Shown here: positions 59,747 to 64,000 of the stretch, in pieces
How positions within the stretch are numbered: position 1 is the first letter of the stretch
Layout: every line of letters starts with the position of its first letter
NCBI RefSeq assembly: GCF_000963865.1
Contig: NZ_CP011071.1
Location: 310,001 to 374,000, forward strand
Source of the DNA: Flagellimonas lutaonensis
Lineage (GTDB): Bacteria; Bacteroidota; Bacteroidia; Flavobacteriales; Flavobacteriaceae
Reading direction: 5' to 3'
Length of the DNA stretch: 64,000 nucleotides
Translations under genes and position numbers: made by a program
The notes under the pieces: model-generated
The model's database searches: none
What the model saw: the letters and a program-made list of their open reading frames with translations, nothing else
What the model was told of the DNA's origin: nothing

Positions 59747-60415
59747 ATGGGATTCCAACGCTTTCTTTGGCTTTTTTTTGCCATCGTTCTTCTGGAACTT
59801 GTGGCCTGTTCAAATGATTCACTGGCAGGGGTGCGCTTTATTTCGAAGCCTGCCATTACGATTTCGCTACTGATATTTTTGTTTTTCCAAAGCGAACTCC
59901 CTGCACGGGCAAAAAAATTCTTGGGGCTGGGACTATTGTTCTCTCTATCGGGTGATGTATTGCTGATGTTTGATGAATCTTCTCCCCTCTTTTTCATAGG
60001 AGGTCTGTTGTCTTTTTTGTTGGCCCACTTGATGTATTTATCGGTATTCTTAAAAAAATCGATGTTCGCGAAAAAGAGCACTTTGGTGTACGGAAACCTC
60101 TTGGCCTTGTATGCCTTGGCCATACTCTACCTCATACTTCCAAACGTTGGCAACCTATTGCCCTATGTCATCGTTTACATGCTTGTGCTGTTACTTCTTG
60201 TATTGGTGGCTTTTTTGAGAAAGCCATTTACCAATAGTGTCAGTTACCGCCTATTTCTTTTCGGGGCCTTAAGTTTTATGGTTTCCGACTCTTTATTGGC
60301 GCTGAACAAGTTCTACCTGGCTTTTGAAATGGCGGCGGTCGCCATTATGCTCACCTATGCCCTGGCCCAATTGTTGATTGTTTTGGGAGGAATTACGGCA
60401 GCCAAAAAACCTTAA
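59747..60415 (+). CDS. Lysoplasmalogenase of the YhhN/TMEM86 family
   Basis: 222 residues from ATG 59747, with about eight membrane helices. The YhhN family hydrolyses lysoplasmalogens or related vinyl-ether lipids in eukaryotes; the bacterial role is less clear. Conserved features are FISKPAITISLLIFLF, LFSLSGDVLLMF with a conserved Asp, FFIGGLLSFLLAHLMYLSVF and LFLFGALSFMVSDSLLALNK (trimmed). It converges with the ndh gene and overlaps its end by 4 bases. Confidence 0.88.
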   Translation: MGFQRFLWLFFAIVLLELVACSNDSLAGVRFISKPAITISLLIFLFFQSELPARAKKFLGLGLLFSLSGDVLLMFDESSPLFFIGGLLSFLLAHLMYLSVFLKKSMFAKKSTLVYGNLLALYALAILYLILPNVGNLLPYVIVYMLVLLLLVLVAFLRKPFTNSVSYRLFLFGALSFMVSDSLLALNKFYLAFEMAAVAIMLTYALAQLLIVLGGITAAKKP

Positions 60416-61695
60416 GCCTTGAACTCTTTTTTATAGGGTCGGATGATCAGCCGCGCCTCCCTGTCAAAACGGATATAGTTGTAAACCCAATTGATGAAGA
60501 CCACTACCCTATTACGGAAACCAATCAAAAAATAGAGGTGTACGAACATCCATACAAACCAAGCGAAAACACCCTGAAACTTGAAATTCGGCAGATCACA
60601 GACGGCCTTATTGCGGCCAATGGTGGCCATATTGCCTTTATCTTTATAGGTGAAGGGCTCCATTTGCTTTCCCGCTATCAATCGAATCAAGTTCTTGCCC
60701 AAAAGCCTGCCCTGCTGTATGGCCGGTTGTGCCATCATCGGATGCCCGTTGGGGAACGCCTCCGTTTCCATGTGGGCCACATCGCCAATGGCAAATACAT
60801 TGTCAAAACCTTCCACTTGATTGAACCTATTGATTTTCAATCGGTTACATCGGGTCACAAAATTCTTGGCATCCAATCCCTTGATGGATACTGCTTTCAC
60901 GCCAGCTGCCCAAACCAAGGTGGCCGTTTCAAAACTTGTTTCGGTATCGGTGGTGACCAATCTACCATCATAGCCGGTGACCCGTATGTTCTTCCAAACG
61001 TTCACACCCAGTTTTTCCAAAAAGTCCTCTGCTTTTTTTGAAGCGATCTCGCTCATGGCGGGCAACAGTCTGTCGCCACCCTGCACCAAGTTGATCTGCG
61101 CCCTTCGGGTATCAAGATCTGGATAATCTTTGGGCAAGATTCCTTTCTTAATCTCTGCCAATGCACCGGCCAACTCAACCCCAGTAGGCCCTCCCCCTAC
61201 AATGACAAAATTCATAAGTGCCTCACGTTCGTGGTAATCATCGGTCAAGAGTGCCTGCTCAAAATTTTCCAAAATCAGGCTTCTGAGGTTCAGGGCCTGC
61301 GGTATGGTTTTCATGGCCATACTGTTCTGCTGCAGGGTCTTATTGCCGAAAAAATTGGTCTCGGTGCCCACTGCAACCACGAGGTAATCATATTTTAGGT
61401 CGCCGATATTGGTCTTGACAATCCGCTTATCGGTTTCTATCTGGTTGACCTCTGCCAGCCTGAAGTAAAAATTGTCGTACCCCTGCAATACCTTTCTGAT
61501 CGGATAGGCTATGGAATCGGGCTCAAGCCCCCCGGTTGAAACCTGATATAAGAGCGGTTGAAAGGTGTGGTAGTTGTGTTTGTCCATCAAAACCACCTGA
61601 ACCTCTTGCCCTGCCAGCTTTTTGGCCAATGAAATACCACCAAAACCGCCACCGATGATGATGATTCTGGGATGACTTGACTGCGGAATGTTCAT
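60412..61695 (-). CDS. ndh: Type II NADH dehydrogenase (NDH-2)
   Basis: 427 residues. NDH-2 passes electrons from NADH to quinone at the inner membrane without pumping protons. The FAD motif is IIIIGGGFGGISLAKKLAG; the NADH motif is FVIVGGGPTGVELAGALAE. The family motif YHTFQPLLYQVSTGGLEPDS and the C-terminal FAD segment NVFAIGDVAHMETEAFPNGH are present. The quinone-binding and membrane-attaching C-terminal helices follow (FAWFVWMFVHLYFLIGFRNR). The length is normal. Confidence 0.93.
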   Translation of the reverse strand: MNIPQSSHPRIIIIGGGFGGISLAKKLAGQEVQVVLMDKHNYHTFQPLLYQVSTGGLEPDSIAYPIRKVLQGYDNFYFRLAEVNQIETDKRIVKTNIGDLKYDYLVVAVGTETNFFGNKTLQQNSMAMKTIPQALNLRSLILENFEQALLTDDYHEREALMNFVIVGGGPTGVELAGALAEIKKGILPKDYPDLDTRRAQINLVQGGDRLLPAMSEIASKKAEDFLEKLGVNVWKNIRVTGYDGRLVTTDTETSFETATLVWAAGVKAVSIKGLDAKNFVTRCNRLKINRFNQVEGFDNVFAIGDVAHMETEAFPNGHPMMAQPAIQQGRLLGKNLIRLIAGKQMEPFTYKDKGNMATIGRNKAVCDLPNFKFQGVFAWFVWMFVHLYFLIGFRNRVVVFINWVYNYIRFDREARLIIRPYKKEFKA

Positions 61696-61799
61696 AGGAA
61701 GAATTATAGCACAAATGTAAACATTCGCACCAAGTGCCCCTAAAAATACCTACTGCCATTTTTATTATATTTAGCCTAACGATTAACCATACTTGCCAC

Positions 61800-63227
61800 A
61801 TGAAAAAAATAGTCCCCCTATCGATTCTTTTACTATTTGCCTTTATGGCCGTTTCGGCCCAAAAAACAAAAAAGGATGTTTTCAACACATTGGAGGCCCA
61901 ATACGACGAATACAGTACCATTGCCCAACAAATATGGGATTGGGCCGAGATGGGATATTTGGAGGAAAAAAGTTCGGCGCTGTTGCAAAAAACCTTGAAA
62001 GAAGCAGGTTTTTCGATTAAAACGGGGGTTGCGAACATTCCGACCGCATTTATCGCCGAGTATGGTAGCGGATATCCGGTGATAGCCATTTTAGGGGAAT
62101 TTGATGCCCTGCCGGGTTTGTCGCAACAAGCGGTTCCTGAAAAGAAGCCTGCCGGTGGGGAAGCAGGCCATGCCTGCGGACACCATCTTTTTGGCACGGC
62201 ATCGGCTGCAGCTGCCATTGCCACCAAAAATTGGTTGAGCACCAGCAAACGTGAGGGCACCATACGTTTCTATGGGTGTCCGGCAGAAGAAGGGGGCGGT
62301 GCAAAAGTGTATATGTCTCGAGAGGGTCTTTTTGACGATGTTGATGTGGCCCTACATTGGCACCCAAGCTCACAGAACGCCGCCAGTGCCGCAGCCGCAC
62401 TTGCCAACATTTCGGCCAAATTCAGGTTCAAAGGTGTTTCGGCCCATGCCGCCGGGGCGCCACAAATGGGGCGTTCAGCACTTGACGGTGTCGAGGCCAT
62501 GAACGTAATGGTCAATATGATGCGTGAGCATATTCCGCAAGAAGCCCGAATACATTATGTTATCACCGACGGTGGAAAGGCCCCCAATGTGGTGCCCGAT
62601 TTTGCGGAGGTCTATTACTACGCCCGCCATAATAGCAGGGACGTGGTGCGCGATATTTTCAATAGGATCGTAAAAGCTGGTGAAGGGGCCGCCCTCGGAA
62701 CCGGTACCACCATGGAATATGAACTGGTCAACGGGGTCCACGAGCTATTGCCCAACCTGACCCTCCAAAAATTGGTACACGAAAACCTCTCTGAAATTGG
62801 CGGAATCGAGTATACACCCGAAGAAAAGGCCTTTGCCGATAAAATAGCCCAAAGTTTGGGGCAAGAAAAAGCCAATGTGGAAATGGCCAGATCGGTACAA
62901 CCCTATAAAGAGGTGGCGCGCGCCTATGGATCCACCGATGTGGGCGACGTTAGTTTTGTGACCCCAACCGTCGGATTCGGAACGGCCACTTGGGTACCGG
63001 GCACCCCGGCCCATAGTTGGCAAGCGGTTGCCGCCGGTGGCACGACCATTGGAAAAAAGGGAATGATGGTCGCCGCCAAAACCTTGACCTCAACAGCGAT
63101 TGATCTGTTCTCTGACCCCAGCATTGTCAAAAAGGCAAAACAGGAGTTTGAAGAGCGCAGGGGCCCTGATTTTGTATATAAGCCCTTATTGGGTGACCGC
63201 CCCCCGGCTTTGGATTATAGAAAATAG
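61800..63227 (+). CDS. Exported M20-family amidohydrolase (AbgB-like)
   Basis: 475 residues from ATG 61800, with a signal peptide (LSILLLFAFMAVSAQ). The peptidase M20 fold has metal ligands in ILGEFDALPGLSQ, GEAGHACGHHLFGTA (first His-rich motif) and YGCPAEEGGGAKVYM (catalytic Glu and ligand Glu). The dimerisation domain begins near FRFKGVSAHAAGAPQMGRSA. The closest family is aminobenzoyl-glutamate hydrolase AbgB and related amide hydrolases. The export signal makes it a periplasmic enzyme for amide-linked amino acids. A TATATTTA box lies about 25 bases upstream. Confidence 0.88.
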   Translation: MKKIVPLSILLLFAFMAVSAQKTKKDVFNTLEAQYDEYSTIAQQIWDWAEMGYLEEKSSALLQKTLKEAGFSIKTGVANIPTAFIAEYGSGYPVIAILGEFDALPGLSQQAVPEKKPAGGEAGHACGHHLFGTASAAAAIATKNWLSTSKREGTIRFYGCPAEEGGGAKVYMSREGLFDDVDVALHWHPSSQNAASAAAALANISAKFRFKGVSAHAAGAPQMGRSALDGVEAMNVMVNMMREHIPQEARIHYVITDGGKAPNVVPDFAEVYYYARHNSRDVVRDIFNRIVKAGEGAALGTGTTMEYELVNGVHELLPNLTLQKLVHENLSEIGGIEYTPEEKAFADKIAQSLGQEKANVEMARSVQPYKEVARAYGSTDVGDVSFVTPTVGFGTATWVPGTPAHSWQAVAAGGTTIGKKGMMVAAKTLTSTAIDLFSDPSIVKKAKQEFEERRGPDFVYKPLLGDRPPALDYRK

Positions 63228-63435
63228 GTCATAATCCTTTAGAAGGGTTGCAAGCTAGGGTATAGTTATGTTCAAAGAACCATAATTTGGCCATAAGGCC
63301 AATTTTGCCTTTGGAACACCGTACACTTCAAATTTGAAAATCAAGATGTTATAGCTTGGCCCAAACTTAGACCCTTGAACATTGTAACAAATCGATCAAA
63401 CATCCTACTAACCATAAAACTACCCAACCCAATCA

Positions 63436-63930
63436 GTGACCAAAGAACTCGAACATCGCTTTGTAACTGAACTTGAGAACAACCAGAACATTGTTCACAA
63501 GGTCTGTAGCTTGTATACGAATGACAGGGATTCGCACAACGATCTCTTTCAAGAAATCACTATTCAGCTATGGAAGGCCTACCCGAAATTCAGGGGCGAA
63601 TCAAAGTTCAGTACGTGGATGTACAGGGTGGCGCTGAACACGGCCATTACCCTTTACAGAAAGTCAAAGCGACGGGTCAAGACACAAGATTACGATTCGG
63701 TCATCTATAAGATCAAGGCGAACGAATATGACGATACCGAAGAACGCCAATTGAAACTGATGTATGATGCCATCAAGCAACTGGGCGATATTGACAAAGC
63801 GGTAGTCTTTTTGTACTTAGAGGACAAAGACTACCGAGAGATTGCTGAAACCCTCGGTATCTCCGAGGTGAACGCAAGGGTAAAAATGAACCGCATCAAA
63901 AACAAACTAAGAACCATACTAAATCCGTAA
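63436..63930 (+). CDS. ECF-type RNA polymerase sigma factor
   Basis: 164 residues from a GTG start at 63436 (MTKELEHRFVTELENNQNIV). Region 2 is at about residues 15-80 (SHNDLFQEITIQLWKAYPKF, FSTWMYRVALNTAITLYRKS), and region 4 is at about 105-160 (VVFLYLEDKDYREIAETLGI, VNARVKMNRIKNKLRTIL). It is followed 4 bases later by a gene whose first 22 codons fit the small protein that usually follows this sigma factor in Flavobacteriaceae. The pair runs off the window. The 208 bases before it hold no other gene. Confidence 0.9.
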   Translation: MTKELEHRFVTELENNQNIVHKVCSLYTNDRDSHNDLFQEITIQLWKAYPKFRGESKFSTWMYRVALNTAITLYRKSKRRVKTQDYDSVIYKIKANEYDDTEERQLKLMYDAIKQLGDIDKAVVFLYLEDKDYREIAETLGISEVNARVKMNRIKNKLRTILNP

Positions 63931-63934
63931 GGTT

Positions 63935-64000
63935 ATGATGGATGAACTGGAACTCTTAAAAAAGGATTGGCAACAGAAAAAGGGGCAGTTGCCCAGGCTC
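63935..64000 (+). CDS. Start of a gene downstream of the ECF sigma factor (partial)
   Basis: Two adjacent ATG codons (63935 and 63938) open a frame that runs to the window edge: MMDELELLKKDWQQKKGQLP, then RL. It begins 4 bases after the sigma stop, so it is in the same transcript. The charged, helical start fits the short soluble N-terminus of membrane proteins found after such sigma factors, but too little is visible to assign it. Confidence 0.6.
   Translation, partial: MMDELELLKKDWQQKKGQLPRL

Noticed and set aside
59503-60123. 206-residue frame antisense to xerD and the YhhN gene
   Set aside because: It crosses two well-supported genes on the other strand, has low-complexity Lys/Ser/Pro composition and no motif.
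61523-62263. 246-residue frame antisense to the M20 and NDH-2 genes
   Set aside because: Both strands have strong known genes there and the frame lacks any family motif.

Overview
The window looks like the chromosome of a marine-type member of the Flavobacteriaceae (Bacteroidota). The evidence is the gene families (DUF6090, DUF3822, DUF4126, GIN-domain proteins, a long acidic N-terminus on ribosomal protein S1, UMF1-type MFS), the near absence of Shine-Dalgarno sequences, and promoters of the Bacteroidota form TAnnTTTG (about 7 bases before the transcript start), sometimes with TTTG about 20 bases further upstream. The genus cannot be decided from the sequence. Most of the window is ordinary housekeeping chromosome; only the first ~2.9 kb looks accessory. 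LAYOUT. 1-2900: end of an unknown gene, a DUF6090 gene cut short by a 107-bp tandem array built from insertion-sequence termini, an IS3-family element (764-1958) with a canonical -1 frameshift heptamer, a small zinc-finger protein, and a decayed tRNA-Leu-like sequence followed by a hairpin. 2954-8113 (minus): one tight operon with a RecD-like helicase, a DUF4126 membrane protein, kdsB, a HAD phosphatase, an iron-dependent dehydrogenase resembling the Kdo-8-oxidase KdnB, and an acyltransferase. The set points to lipopolysaccharide inner-core sugar synthesis, possibly 8-amino-Kdo. 8219-12558 (plus): a pseudopilin-like membrane protein, DUF3822, rsmD, then RNase P RNA on the minus strand, then dnaX with a TTG start and an E. 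coli-like gamma/tau frameshift signal. 12553-23719: an ebo cluster (eboB-C-D-E-F in one minus-strand operon, eboA 4.4 kb away on the same strand) interrupted by two plus-strand genes for exported sugar-oxidation-type proteins (DUF1080 and a beta-propeller/cytochrome c). 23837-31335: miaE, then a minus-strand run pyrR-pyrB-hypothetical-rnz-pdxH-sixA-ppk1-ppx, which joins pyrimidine synthesis, tRNA maturation, vitamin B6 and polyphosphate metabolism. 31397-37199: rpsA with a clear promoter, a folded leader and a terminator, a LysM protein, cmk and lon. 37420-40429 (plus): an ECF sigma factor, a membrane protein in the anti-sigma position, a DUF4097-like exported protein and a GIN-domain protein. 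40525-50748 (minus): an MFS transporter, an M48 lipoprotein protease, and a GlgE-pathway glucan operon (glgE, maltokinase pep2, glgB, GH31 alpha-glucosidase) without treS. 50893-64000: a collagen-like lipoprotein, an exported and a cytoplasmic MsrB side by side, a DinB-like protein, lpdA, a soluble sugar dehydrogenase, aroQ, three small outer-membrane beta-barrel genes each with its own terminator, xerD, a YhhN lysoplasmalogenase, NDH-2, an M20 amidohydrolase, and a second ECF sigma factor followed by the start of another gene at the window edge. The best candidates for a second look are the split ebo cluster with its inserted redox pair, the dnaX frameshift signal, the array of IS termini beside the IS3 element, the KdnB-like/KdsB pairing, and the ECF-DUF4097-GIN envelope module.
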